A stretch of 64,000 bases of DNA from Litorivita sp040371945 (GTDB taxonomy: Bacteria > Pseudomonadota > Alphaproteobacteria > Rhodobacterales > Rhodobacteraceae): contig NZ_BAABWS010000002.1 in assembly GCF_040371945.1 (NCBI RefSeq), forward strand, positions 496,001 to 560,000, in the 5' to 3' direction. Of this stretch, positions 17,301 through 24,678 are shown one piece after another; position 1 is the first letter of the stretch, and every line of letters begins with the position of its first letter. Both the position numbers and the translations under genes were made by a program. Below the pieces are notes generated by a model. That model saw only the letters and a list, made by a program, of their open reading frames with translations, did not search any database and had not been told where the DNA came from.

Positions 17301-17659
17301 CCAAAAAGCGCGAGGCTTTGCGGTGTCGGCCCGACAAAGGTCAGCCCCGCCGCCTCGATCTTGGCGGCGAAATCCGCGCTTTCGGCCAAGAACCCGTAAC
17401 CGGGGTGGACAGCGTCGGCGCCGCTTTGTTTGGCCGCATCGATCACCGCATCGATATCAAGATAGGCGCGCGGCCCTGCACCCGCGAGCAGGACAAAGCC
17501 GTCGCAGCGGCCAAGGTGCAGGCTTTGCGCGTCATCCTCGGGGGCGATGGCCACGGTTTCGATCCCCATCTCGGCGGCGGTGCGTGCGATGCGCAGGGCG
17601 ATCTCGCCGCGGTTGGCGATCAACAGCTTGGTTATCGGGCGAGGGGAGGAGAGGCTCAT
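14339..17659 (-). CDS. Single-chain biotin-dependent acyl-CoA carboxylase (BC-BCCP-CT)
   Basis: This 1106-residue polypeptide (about 120 kDa) joins parts that are normally separate subunits. A biotin carboxylase spans residues 10-470 (LLIANRGEIALR, glycine loop GGGGRG at 169-174, RRHQKLVEIAP, IEANPRIQVEH). A biotinyl domain at 505-575 holds EAMKM with biotin lysine K535. A carboxyltransferase with both halves fills about 590-1106. The size and order match the single-chain long-chain acyl-CoA carboxylases known from Mycobacterium avium and Rhodopseudomonas. The substrate cannot be read from the sequence. AAGGA precedes the ATG. It lies 46 nt after the APH-like kinase gene, in the operon with the third operator copy. 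Confidence 0.9.
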   Translation of the reverse strand: MSLSSPRPITKLLIANRGEIALRIARTAAEMGIETVAIAPEDDAQSLHLGRCDGFVLLAGAGPRAYLDIDAVIDAAKQSGADAVHPGYGFLAESADFAAKIEAAGLTFVGPTPQSLALFGDKLAAKAHAQRLGVPVPEGTTGPTTLAEAAKFRAALPQGASMLIKAVAGGGGRGMRVIGAGDDLEAGYARCTSEAEAAFGNGAVYVERYLPAARHIEVQILGDGTGGVIDFAERECTLQRRHQKLVEIAPSPSLSAQMRQSLTERATCLAQSDAYRSLGTFEFLMSEEGLGGEQFFFIEANPRIQVEHTVSEELFGIDLVALQLRIAAGASLADLGLDAPTAMPAGWAIQTRINMERMDAQAQALPTGGRIAVYEPPTGAGLRTDGFATAGYETSARYDSLLAKLITHSKAPDFAAALANAGRALGEFRIEGVETNIPWLRGLIAHPDVIANRITTRFIDDHAAALFETAGAYMADDAGAPAPAAHNSADLARAPIPEGSTPANAPMQATVIAVLPAAGDRVQAGQEIAILEAMKMEHVITAEVSGRISAICAQAGQTVMEGAPVLAIAPEEGSAAEQAVQEHVDLDHIRPDLAELEQRRSYGRDENRPEAVAKRHARGHQTARENIAQVCDAGSFKEYGEFAIAAQIQRRSMEDLVENTTGDGILTGLGQVNGDQFGDDLARCAFAVGDYMVLAGTQGQRHHRKLDRILKVAEEWTIPLVLFAEGGGGRPGDTERFVYSGMSTPTFSQLANLSGKVPLVGIVSGRCFAGNAALVGCCDVIIADESSNLGMAGPAMIEGGGLGIYPPEEIGPIDVQSANGVVDIRVKDEAEACEVARKYLSYFQGATTDWTAPDARALRHVVPQNRLRSYEVRDAIEGMADVGSVLELRREFGVGIVTAFMRIEGRPFGVIANNSKHLGGAIDADASDKAARFMQLCDAFDIPMISLCDTPGFMVGPEAERSALVRHVSRMFVTARSLSVPVFAVVLRKCYGLGAMGMIGGGTYDNLMSVSWPTGEFGPMGLEGAVTLGFRRELDAVTDAGEKKALYDKLVAQMYEQGKAIKVAQTLEIDAVIDPAETRDWLLAGLRSVRLRPPMSGRKRPMVDPW

Positions 17660-17705
17660 CTTGCGGTCCTTGGGCATGCTGGGGAGAGGGGCGGGCGGCG
17701 GTGCG

Positions 17706-18803
17706 TCACATTTCGGTTTTGTGCCGGTCCATGCGGCGCGCAATATCGGCGCCGATCCGCGCCACCGCACGGGCGCGCGCGCCGTCGCGCTGCGGATCGG
17801 CGCTGGCGCTGCTGGCGTTGCCTTTGGCGGCGCGGGCGGCCACGCCCTGGACAATCGCAGCGTAGCGAAAACAGGCAAAGGCAAGAAAGACCGGCCATTC
17901 GGGAATGCCGTCGCGCCCCGTGCGGGTGCAGTAGCACGCGATGATCTCCTCCTCGCGCGGCAGAGCGTCCGCCGCCGGATCGATCCGCCCCGCGATGCCC
18001 TGCGGCAAGCGGTAGGGCAGGCAGGTATAGGCCAGATCACCCAAAGGATGGCCAATGGTCGACAGCTCCCAATCGAGCACCGCCGCCACGCGCGGCGCGG
18101 CCGCATCGACCACCGTATTGCCGAGCCGGTAATCGCCATGCACGATGCTGGCGTCATCGCTTACATCCGCATGTTCGCCCAGCCAGTCGCGCAGCCAGTC
18201 CATATCGCTATAGTCGAAATCATCGGGCAGATCGGGCTTGGCGCTTTCATATTGCGCGGCCCAGCGGGTGGTTTGACGCCCAAGATAGTTTTCGGGGCGG
18301 CCAAAGCCCTCAAGCCCCGCCGCGCGCCAATCCACAAGGTGCAGCGCCGCCAATGTGTCGATCAGCGCAAAGGCCAGGGCAGGGCGATCCGCGCGCGCCA
18401 CGGGCCCCATCGCGGGGTCGGGGATAATGCGGCCCTCGACATAATCCATAATGAAAAATTCCGCGCCGATCACCTCGGGATCATCGCAATAGGCGATCAT
18501 CTCGGGCACTGGCACTTCGGTCGGGCCAAGCGCGCGCATCACGCGATATTCGCGGTCCACTGCATGGGCGCGCGGCAGCAAAATTCCAGGTGGTTTTTTG
18601 CGCAAGACCAAACGGCGGCGCGTGGGCGTGGTGAGCAGATAGGTCGGGTTCGACATGCCGCCTTGAAACTGTCCGATATGCAGCCCCTGCGCCGCCTCGG
18701 GCAGATGCGGCGCGAGCCATGCGGCCAGAGCCTCGCCGTCAATCACATGTGCCTTGAGGGGGGCGACGATTTGCGGCGCGCTGCTGTTTTGCGGCGCGCT
18801 CAT
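17706..18803 (-). CDS. APH-fold phosphotransferase (ACAD10/11 kinase- or LvaA-like)
   Basis: This 365-residue protein has an aminoglycoside-phosphotransferase-type kinase fold. The catalytic loop HGDYRLGN is at 222-229 and the metal-binding DWE at 244-246, with PLGDLAY after it. Proteins of this subgroup occur fused to acyl-CoA dehydrogenase in eukaryotic ACAD10/11, and as LvaA in Pseudomonas putida, which phosphorylates 4-hydroxyvaleryl-CoA. Antibiotic resistance is not suggested by the context. I took the ATG at 18803; an in-frame TTG at 18821 is the alternative, and neither has a strong ribosome site. It is the first gene of the minus operon with the carboxylase. Confidence 0.85.
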   Translation of the reverse strand: MSAPQNSSAPQIVAPLKAHVIDGEALAAWLAPHLPEAAQGLHIGQFQGGMSNPTYLLTTPTRRRLVLRKKPPGILLPRAHAVDREYRVMRALGPTEVPVPEMIAYCDDPEVIGAEFFIMDYVEGRIIPDPAMGPVARADRPALAFALIDTLAALHLVDWRAAGLEGFGRPENYLGRQTTRWAAQYESAKPDLPDDFDYSDMDWLRDWLGEHADVSDDASIVHGDYRLGNTVVDAAAPRVAAVLDWELSTIGHPLGDLAYTCLPYRLPQGIAGRIDPAADALPREEEIIACYCTRTGRDGIPEWPVFLAFACFRYAAIVQGVAARAAKGNASSASADPQRDGARARAVARIGADIARRMDRHKTEM

Positions 18804-18993
18804 CGGGCAGGGGCGCCGCAAGGGTGCGAGGATGCGCCAACGCTCAAAGCCGCGTTTTGCCGCGCCCGATGCGCGCCTTGATGCGCCTCGATTTTGCCGG
18901 TGCTGTGCATCTCGCGTCCCCCCGTGCCGCGTTGCTGCGGACAGGCGTCAGGCGATGCACGCGCGGCCCTCCTCAAAGCGGCGCACGCAAATC

Positions 18994-19007
18994 CTGACGC
19001 GTGTCAG
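18994..19007. promoter_or_regulatory. Operator copy 3 (CTGACGCGTGTCAG)
   Basis: This is the third copy of the CTGACR-NN-TGTCAG motif found at 8086 and 9177. It sits about 5 bp downstream of the minus-strand -10 box of the kinase/carboxylase operon, on the expected start point. It ties this operon to the TetR gene almost 10 kb away. Confidence 0.72.
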
Positions 19008-19012
19008 GGCGA

Positions 19013-19041
19013 ACTTTAGTGATCGCTCCTCTGTGGGTCAA
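19013..19041 (-). promoter_or_regulatory. Sigma70-type promoter of the kinase/carboxylase operon
   Basis: On the minus strand TTGACC (19041-19036), a 17-bp spacer and TAAAGT (19018-19013) form the best promoter of the three operator-bearing units. Confidence 0.7.
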
Positions 19042-19045
19042 TGTG

Positions 19046-19079
19046 CGAATGCGCGATTTTGGGAGGCATCGTGCATTCG
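19046..19079. repeat. Imperfect inverted repeat upstream of dusA
   Basis: CGAATGC (19046-19052) pairs with GCATTCG (19073-19079), and inner bases CGAT/ATCG extend the stem past one mismatch. It lies just upstream of the minus-strand -35 box and about 145 bp before dusA. It lacks a T-run, so a protein site or an RNA element for the dusA side is possible. Confidence 0.45.
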
Positions 19080-19221
19080 GAGCATTGCGCCGCCGCGCGT
19101 AGAACCTGCACGCCATGTCTGGTCCTAGGCGCGCGGCTTATGCTACATGGCGCAAAAGCCGCCGCGGCGCGTGCCATCGGGCATCAAAATGGCAGGGCGG
19201 CGAGGAAGGAACTCGGATCGT

Positions 19222-20250
19222 ATGACGCAAGGCGGGATCACAACTTTGTCGCAAATCCATCGCGCGGCGCGCCTGTCCGTGGCGCCGATGATGGATTGGA
19301 CCGACCGCCATTGCCGCTATCTGCACCGGCTGCTGAGCCGCGAGGCCTTGCTCTATACCGAGATGGTCACTGCGCCGGCTTTGGTGCGCGGCGGGGCGTT
19401 GCATTTGCTGGACCATAACGTCGAAGAGCATCCGGTCGCCTTGCAATTGGGCGGCTCGGATCCGGCGGAATTGGCGGTGGCGGCGCGTCTGGGGGCCGAG
19501 GCGGGCTATGACGAGATCAACCTCAATGTCGGCTGCCCCTCGGATCGGGTGCAATCGGGCACTTTTGGCGCGATCTTGATGAAAGACCCGAGCCTCGTGG
19601 CCGAATGCTGCGCCGCGATGGTGGCCGCGCAGCCGCGCGAGGTGACGGTGAAATGCCGCATCGGCGTGGATGACCAGATGCCCGAAGAGGTCCTGCCCGA
19701 ATTCATCGCCCGCGTCTCTGCCGCTGGCGTCGGGCGCTTTACGATCCATGCGCGCAAGGCTTGGCTGCAAGGGCTGTCGCCCAAGGAAAACCGCGATATT
19801 CCGCCGCTCGATTATGATCTGGTGGTGAAGATGAAGGCGCTGTTTCCGCATCTTCACCTGTCGATCAATGGCGGCATAGCCTCCTTGGACGAGGCCGAGA
19901 TGCTGCTGGAGCGGGGGCTGGACGGGGTGATGATCGGGCGCGCCGCCTATCACCAACCCGCCGATATCCTATGCAGCGCCGACGCGCGGATTTTCGGCAA
20001 AGCCACGGGGATGGGCGCCGAAGAGGCCGTGCGCGCGATGCTGCCCTATATCGAGGCGCATCTGAGCGCGGGGGGCAAATTGGGGCAGGTCACGCGCCAT
20101 ATGATCGGCCTGTTTGCCGGACGCGCAGGCGCGCGGGCATGGCGGCGCAGCCTGTCGGAAGGCGCGGCAAAACCGGATGCGGGCCCGCAAGTCGTCGAAG
20201 AGGCCTTGGCGCGCATTTGCGCACTGGAGCCGCAGGCGCAGGACGTGTAA
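19222..20250 (+). CDS. dusA: tRNA-dihydrouridine synthase A
   Basis: This 342-residue FMN enzyme reduces uridines in the tRNA D-loop to dihydrouridine. It shows the DusA start VAPMMDWTDRHCR, the catalytic cysteine C105 in NVGCPSDRVQSG, and the IHARKAWL and ingGI/VMIGRAAY segments of the family. I chose the ATG at 19222 behind GGAAGGA because the family begins close to the VAPMMDWT segment; upstream ATGs at 19147 and 19189 would add a basic tail without homology. It stands alone, followed by a TauE/SafE gene after 39 nt. Confidence 0.95.
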   Translation: MTQGGITTLSQIHRAARLSVAPMMDWTDRHCRYLHRLLSREALLYTEMVTAPALVRGGALHLLDHNVEEHPVALQLGGSDPAELAVAARLGAEAGYDEINLNVGCPSDRVQSGTFGAILMKDPSLVAECCAAMVAAQPREVTVKCRIGVDDQMPEEVLPEFIARVSAAGVGRFTIHARKAWLQGLSPKENRDIPPLDYDLVVKMKALFPHLHLSINGGIASLDEAEMLLERGLDGVMIGRAAYHQPADILCSADARIFGKATGMGAEEAVRAMLPYIEAHLSAGGKLGQVTRHMIGLFAGRAGARAWRRSLSEGAAKPDAGPQVVEEALARICALEPQAQDV

Positions 20251-20289
20251 GGCTGTCCGTCGTTGCAGCCGAAATACGGATAGACCGCC

Positions 20290-21114
20290 ATGCCAGACCC
20301 CACACTCTTGATGATGATGTTTGCGCTTTTGCTCGCCATCGGCGCTTTGGCGGGGGTCTTGGCGGGGCTTTTGGGCGTGGGCGGCGGCATCGTCTTGGTG
20401 CCTGCGTTTTTCTATGCATTTCAAACGCTTGGCTATGACAGCCCGCAGTTGATGCAAATCTGTCTGGCGACGTCTTTGGCGACGATCATCGTGACCTCGG
20501 TGCGCTCGGTTCTCAGCCATAACAAAAAGGGCGCGGTGGATTGGCAGATATTGCGCACATGGGCACCGGGGATCATTGTGGGCGCGGTCGCGGGCATGTT
20601 GGTGGCCGCGTCCCTGCGCTCGGCCACCTTGCAAATGCTCTTTGGCTGCCTTGGGGTGGTGATCGGGCTTTACCTCGGCTTTGGCCGCGCCGAATGGCGC
20701 ATCGCCGAGGCGATGCCCAAAGGCATCCGCCGCGCGGTGATGTCGCCGGTCATGGGGTTCTTGTCGGTGCTGATGGGCATCGGCGGCGGCAGTTTCGGCG
20801 TGCCGCTGATGAGCCTGCACGGCGTGGCGATCCACCGCGCGGTGGCCACGGCGGCGGGTTTTGGCGTGACCATTGCGGTGCCAGCGGTGATCGGATTTTT
20901 GACCGTCACGCTGGAGCCTTCCGCGCGCCCGCCCTTCACCATCGGCGCGGTGAATATGCCCGCCTTTGTGGTGGTGATCGCCATGACGCTTTTGACCGCG
21001 CCCTTGGGGGTAAAAATCGCCCATGCGATGGACCCCAAGCCGCTCAAACGGGTGTTTGCGGTGTTCTTGACTTTGGTGGCGCTCAATATGTTGCGCAAGG
21101 CGCTGGGCGCCTAG
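20290..21114 (+). CDS. TauE/SafE-family sulfite/anion exporter
   Basis: This 274-residue integral membrane protein has about eight transmembrane helices and two copies of the family's glycine-rich motif, GLLGVGGGIVLVPAF near residue 27 and MGIGGGSFGVPLM near residue 163. TauE/SafE proteins export sulfite, sulfoacetate or other small sulfur or organic anions. It follows dusA by 39 nt and converges on the DUF1289 gene. The substrate is unknown. Confidence 0.9.
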   Translation: MPDPTLLMMMFALLLAIGALAGVLAGLLGVGGGIVLVPAFFYAFQTLGYDSPQLMQICLATSLATIIVTSVRSVLSHNKKGAVDWQILRTWAPGIIVGAVAGMLVAASLRSATLQMLFGCLGVVIGLYLGFGRAEWRIAEAMPKGIRRAVMSPVMGFLSVLMGIGGGSFGVPLMSLHGVAIHRAVATAAGFGVTIAVPAVIGFLTVTLEPSARPPFTIGAVNMPAFVVVIAMTLLTAPLGVKIAHAMDPKPLKRVFAVFLTLVALNMLRKALGA

Positions 21115-21145
21115 GCGCGCAGCCCGCAGGCCCGCCGAAAAACGC

Positions 21146-21397
21146 CTAGCCTTGGTCCTTGAGACGGGCGGCGCGCCCGCCGCGGCGTTTTTGCAAACGC
21201 GGGGCGCGGGTCGGCAAATCCTCCATGACCTGCGCCCGCGCCTCGGGGCTCATACGCGACCATTGGGTGATCTCGTCGATCGAGCGCAGGCAGCCGGTGC
21301 AAATCCGCTCTGCCGGATGGATCACACAGATATTGATACAAGGCGAGGCGATCTGCTCGCGCTGCCAGACGGTTTTGCTGGTCTTCGGATCACTCAT
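21146..21397 (-). CDS. DUF1289-family Cys-rich small protein
   Basis: This 83-residue protein carries the DUF1289 pattern of four cysteines, C20, C24, C33 and C36 (CINIC, then CTGC), which probably binds a metal. A basic C-terminal tail follows. The function of the family is not known to me. Its ATG overlaps the ruvX stop by 4 nt (ATGA), making it the third gene of a ccmI-ruvX-DUF1289 operon. Confidence 0.85.
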   Translation of the reverse strand: MSDPKTSKTVWQREQIASPCINICVIHPAERICTGCLRSIDEITQWSRMSPEARAQVMEDLPTRAPRLQKRRGGRAARLKDQG

Positions 21398-21870
21398 CGG
21401 CTTGCCCCCAGATGTCCCAAACGGTCGAGCGCCCCTTGCAAGATATAAGAGGCGGCGATGTTGTCGATGACCTCGGCGCGGCGCGCGCGCGAGGCATCGG
21501 CCTCTAGCAGCGCGCGTTCGGCGGCAACGGTCGACAGGCGCTCGTCCCAATAGGTGATCGGCAGATCGCTCAGCCGCGCGAAATTGCGCGCAAAGGCGCG
21601 GGTTTTTTGGCACCGCGGGCCTTCGGAGCCGTCCATATTGCGCGGCAGGCCCAGAACGATGCCGCAAATCGCGCGGTGGGCGATAATCTCTTGCAACCGC
21701 GCCGCGTCCACAGTGAATTTCTTGCGCCGCACGGTCTCGAGCGGCGATGCGACCGAGCGCAGCCCGTCCGACACCGCCACCCCGATGGTTTTATCGCCAA
21801 AATCGAGGCCCAAAAGGGCGCCGACCGGCCCGCAAGCGGCGGCAAACTCTTGCATCTCTTCGCAAATCAT
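21394..21870 (-). CDS. ruvX: Putative pre-16S rRNA nuclease / Holliday junction resolvase-like protein YqgF
   Basis: This 158-residue RNase H-fold protein has the family start LGLDFGDKTIGVAVSD (21-35) with catalytic D23. The GIVLGLPRNMDGSEG segment and the DERLST region follow, with acidic residues near DNIAASYIL. The family processes the 5' end of 16S rRNA in E. coli and was earlier proposed as a Holliday resolvase. Its start overlaps the ccmI stop and its stop overlaps the DUF1289 start, each by 4 nt. Confidence 0.92.
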   Translation of the reverse strand: MICEEMQEFAAACGPVGALLGLDFGDKTIGVAVSDGLRSVASPLETVRRKKFTVDAARLQEIIAHRAICGIVLGLPRNMDGSEGPRCQKTRAFARNFARLSDLPITYWDERLSTVAAERALLEADASRARRAEVIDNIAASYILQGALDRLGHLGASR

Positions 21871-23117
21871 TGTGCCACTCCGGCGCGCAGAGCCCCTTGG
21901 CGCACCTCTTCCAAGGCCTCGGGGCGGGCGGCGAAAATACTTTGCGCTTCGGTCCAGATCGCGCGCGCGCGCGCCGTCTCGCCCAAGACGCCATAGGCCG
22001 AGATCAGCCGCGCCCATTCGGCGGGGCTGCCGCCTTCTGTGGCCAGACGGCTGGAAAGCTGCGCCACCATGGCGCGCACCATCTCGTTGCGGTCTTCGGC
22101 GCTCATATCGCCCGCCGCTTCCACATCCTCGGCGCTTGGTCCCTTGAGCGCGCCGCCGCCCTCTTTGAACATCGGCGGCAGCGTATATTCGACCCCCGCC
22201 AAAAAGGCGATGTCCTCGATCCGCGCCGTGATGGGCGCGATCCACGGGGCGTCGGGGGGGCTGTCGTTGAGCAGGGCGCTCCATGTGCGAAAGGTCACAT
22301 CGGGGCGGCCGGTTTGCAGCATCATCACGCCCATATAGAAGCGCGCGCCGCCATTGCGCGGATCACGCGCCAAAGCGGCGCGAAAGGCGGCCTCGGCCTC
22401 GGGCGAGACGCGGTTGCCCGCCGCGATGAACAGCAATTCGCCGTATGTGGTGTAATCCTCGGCGCTGGCGGTGTCGCCCTTGATCGACAGGACCTGCTCT
22501 TGCGCCTGATAAGCGGCGGTGTAATTGCCCAAGGCGGCCTCGTAGCCCGCGAGCATTTCATGCCCTTTCAAATCGCCAGGACGGCCCGCGACGGCGCTGC
22601 GCAACTGCTCCATCAATTTGGCATCGCGCTCGGGCAGGTTCATCGGCGGGCTGGGGGGCAGGGCGGCTTCCATCTGCGCTTGGCTGTCGCGGTTTTCGCG
22701 CAATTGCTTGGCCGCTTCGATCCGGCCCTTGAGCGGCAAATCATCGACGCCCACGGCGCCCATCGCCCGATACATCCAGATCGAGCCGCCAATCATACCG
22801 GCGGCGACCAAGGCCCCCGCGATGATATTGACCGCTTTGGGCGCGCCGCCGCCCGCGCCGCCCGATTGGGCGCGTCGCGCGGCATCGGCGGCCAGAATGC
22901 GGCGTTTGACTTCGGTGCGGGTGCGTTCGGCATCCTCCTCGCCGATCACCCCGCGCGCCAGATCGCGGTCGATCTCGGTCAATTGGTCGCGGTAAACGTT
23001 GATGTCAAAGGCCGCAGGGGCCTCGACCCCTTCGAGCGCACGCCCGCGCAGCATCGCCGCAATAAGGGCCAATGCGACCGCAACCGCGATCAACGCCGAG
23101 ATGAGCCAAAATGTCAT
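21867..23117 (-). CDS. ccmI: Cytochrome c maturation protein CcmI
   Basis: This 416-residue protein of the haem-ligation (CcmFHI) module chaperones apocytochrome c. An N-terminal membrane helix at 2-22 and a second at about 96-115 flank a cytoplasmic loop with the DINVYRDQLTEIDRDLARG motif typical of CcmI. The periplasmic remainder contains TPR-like helices. The other ccm genes in the window are 30 kb away (ccmABCDG), and ccmE/F/H are not here. It heads the ccmI-ruvX-DUF1289 operon. Confidence 0.93.
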   Translation of the reverse strand: MTFWLISALIAVAVALALIAAMLRGRALEGVEAPAAFDINVYRDQLTEIDRDLARGVIGEEDAERTRTEVKRRILAADAARRAQSGGAGGGAPKAVNIIAGALVAAGMIGGSIWMYRAMGAVGVDDLPLKGRIEAAKQLRENRDSQAQMEAALPPSPPMNLPERDAKLMEQLRSAVAGRPGDLKGHEMLAGYEAALGNYTAAYQAQEQVLSIKGDTASAEDYTTYGELLFIAAGNRVSPEAEAAFRAALARDPRNGGARFYMGVMMLQTGRPDVTFRTWSALLNDSPPDAPWIAPITARIEDIAFLAGVEYTLPPMFKEGGGALKGPSAEDVEAAGDMSAEDRNEMVRAMVAQLSSRLATEGGSPAEWARLISAYGVLGETARARAIWTEAQSIFAARPEALEEVRQGALRAGVAQ

Positions 23118-23339
23118 AGTGCCTCCGTTTCCGTCCTTTCCATCTAATCTGCATGGGCCGTGCGCAAAAGGCTAAATTGCCGCAGCGCTGCGCCATGTCG
23201 CAACTGGACCAGAAAAGGGCGCTCGCAAACGGGGCCGGTTTGGCGCATCGCGTCAGATAGGAAGAAACGCGCGCGCCCTCTGGCAGCGGGCGCCAAATGC
23301 GCTAAGCTGCGGCTTGGGACCTGTTCGGAAAGTGAGCCG

Positions 23340-24584
23340 ATGAAACGATATTCTGCCTTTGCCGTTGCCCGCGAGGCGCTGCGCTTCCATAGCGGTTGGG
23401 AGCGCGCGTGGCGCTCGCCCGAGCCGAAGAAACGCTATGATGTGATCATCGTCGGGGCAGGCGGGCATGGTTTGGCCACGGCCTATTACCTTGGAAAAAA
23501 TTTCGGCATCACCAATGTGGCGGTGCTTGAAAAAGGATGGCTGGGCGGCGGCAATACGGGGCGCAACACCACGATTATCCGCTCCAATTACCTGCAAGAC
23601 CCCTCGGCGGCGATCTATGAAAAGGCCCGCTCGCTCTATGAGACCATGAGCCAAGACCTCAATTACAACGTGATGTTTTCCCCGCGCGGGGTGATCATGT
23701 TGGCGCAGACCCATCACGAGGTGCGCGGATACCAGCGCACCGCCTATGCCAACAACCTGCAAGGGGTCGAGACGCAATTCATCGGCCCCGATAAGGTCAA
23801 GGAGCTATGCCCGATCATCTCGCTTGACGGGCCGCGCTATCCGGTTCTGGGCGGGCTGTGGCAACCGCGCGGCGGCACCGCGCGCCACGATGCGGTGGCA
23901 TGGGGCTATGCGCGTGCCTGCTCAGATATGGGCATGGATATCATCCAGCAATGCGAGGTCACGGGCATTCGCAAGGACGGCGGCAAGGTGGTCGGCGTCG
24001 ACACCACCAAAGGCGCGATGGATTGCGGGCAATTGGGATTGGTCGTCGCGGGGCATTCGGGGGTTCTGGCCGATATGGCGGGCTTTCGCTTGCCGGTGGA
24101 ATCGCTGGCGCTGCAGGCCTTGGTTTCCGAGCCGATCAAACCTTGCATGGATGTGGTGATCATGGCCAATACGGTCCACGGCTATATGAGCCAATCGGAC
24201 AAGGGCGAGATGGTGATCGGCGGCGGCACCGACGGGTGCAACAACTACACCCAACGCGGCAGCTTCCACCATATCGAGGAAACCGTGCGCGCGCTGATCG
24301 AAACCTTCCCGATGATCTCGCGGCTCAAGATGCTGCGCCAATGGGGCGGGATCGTCGATATGACCGGCGACCGCTCGCCGATCCTGTCCAAGACCCCTGT
24401 CGAGGGGGTGTTTGTGAACTGCGGCTGGGGCACCGGCGGGTTCAAAGCGATCCCCGGATCGGGATGGGCGATGGCGGAATTGATGGCCAAGGGCCATTCG
24501 CCCCTGACCGAAGAATTTTCCATGTTCCGCTTTCGCGAAGGCAAATTCATCGACGAAAGCGTCGCGGCGGGGGTGGCACATTGA
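23340..24584 (+). CDS. soxB: Sarcosine oxidase subunit beta
   Basis: This 414-residue FAD/FMN subunit of heterotetrameric sarcosine oxidase demethylates sarcosine to glycine. The dinucleotide motif GAGGHG is at 39-44. H183 in GGTARHDAVAWG is the expected covalent FMN site, and the CGWGTGGFKAIPGSG segment lies near the C terminus. The family-like N terminus (MKRYSAF) fixes the ATG at 23340, although the ribosome site is weak. It is first in a soxB-D-A-G order and is divergent from ccmI. The enzyme feeds methylene-tetrahydrofolate and glycine metabolism, often downstream of glycine betaine or creatine breakdown. Confidence 0.96.
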   Translation: MKRYSAFAVAREALRFHSGWERAWRSPEPKKRYDVIIVGAGGHGLATAYYLGKNFGITNVAVLEKGWLGGGNTGRNTTIIRSNYLQDPSAAIYEKARSLYETMSQDLNYNVMFSPRGVIMLAQTHHEVRGYQRTAYANNLQGVETQFIGPDKVKELCPIISLDGPRYPVLGGLWQPRGGTARHDAVAWGYARACSDMGMDIIQQCEVTGIRKDGGKVVGVDTTKGAMDCGQLGLVVAGHSGVLADMAGFRLPVESLALQALVSEPIKPCMDVVIMANTVHGYMSQSDKGEMVIGGGTDGCNNYTQRGSFHHIEETVRALIETFPMISRLKMLRQWGGIVDMTGDRSPILSKTPVEGVFVNCGWGTGGFKAIPGSGWAMAELMAKGHSPLTEEFSMFRFREGKFIDESVAAGVAH

Positions 24585-24678
24585 TGTTCGCGATTGTGAG
24601 ACGGTCCGGCCCCTGCGGCTTTGTCGCCCGACCTTGTGATCTGGATGCGGGCAAACCCTCGCGCAAGGAGGCCCGCCC

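Larger units (their letters stand above)
18804..19221. other. 418-bp divergent intergenic region
   Basis: This region lies between the kinase/carboxylase operon (minus) and dusA (plus). It holds a good minus-strand promoter, the third operator copy and an imperfect stem-loop at 19046-19079. The operon leader from the promoter to the start is about 200 nt. No gene is supported within it. Confidence 0.6.

Noticed and set aside
14909..17944. 1011-residue open frame on the plus strand
   Set aside because: It is antisense to the single-chain acyl-CoA carboxylase and has no domain or credible start.
17706..18803. Aminoglycoside-resistance kinase
   Set aside because: The fold is shared, but the context (ACAD10/11-like dehydrogenase, carboxylase, shared operator) points to acyl-CoA metabolism.
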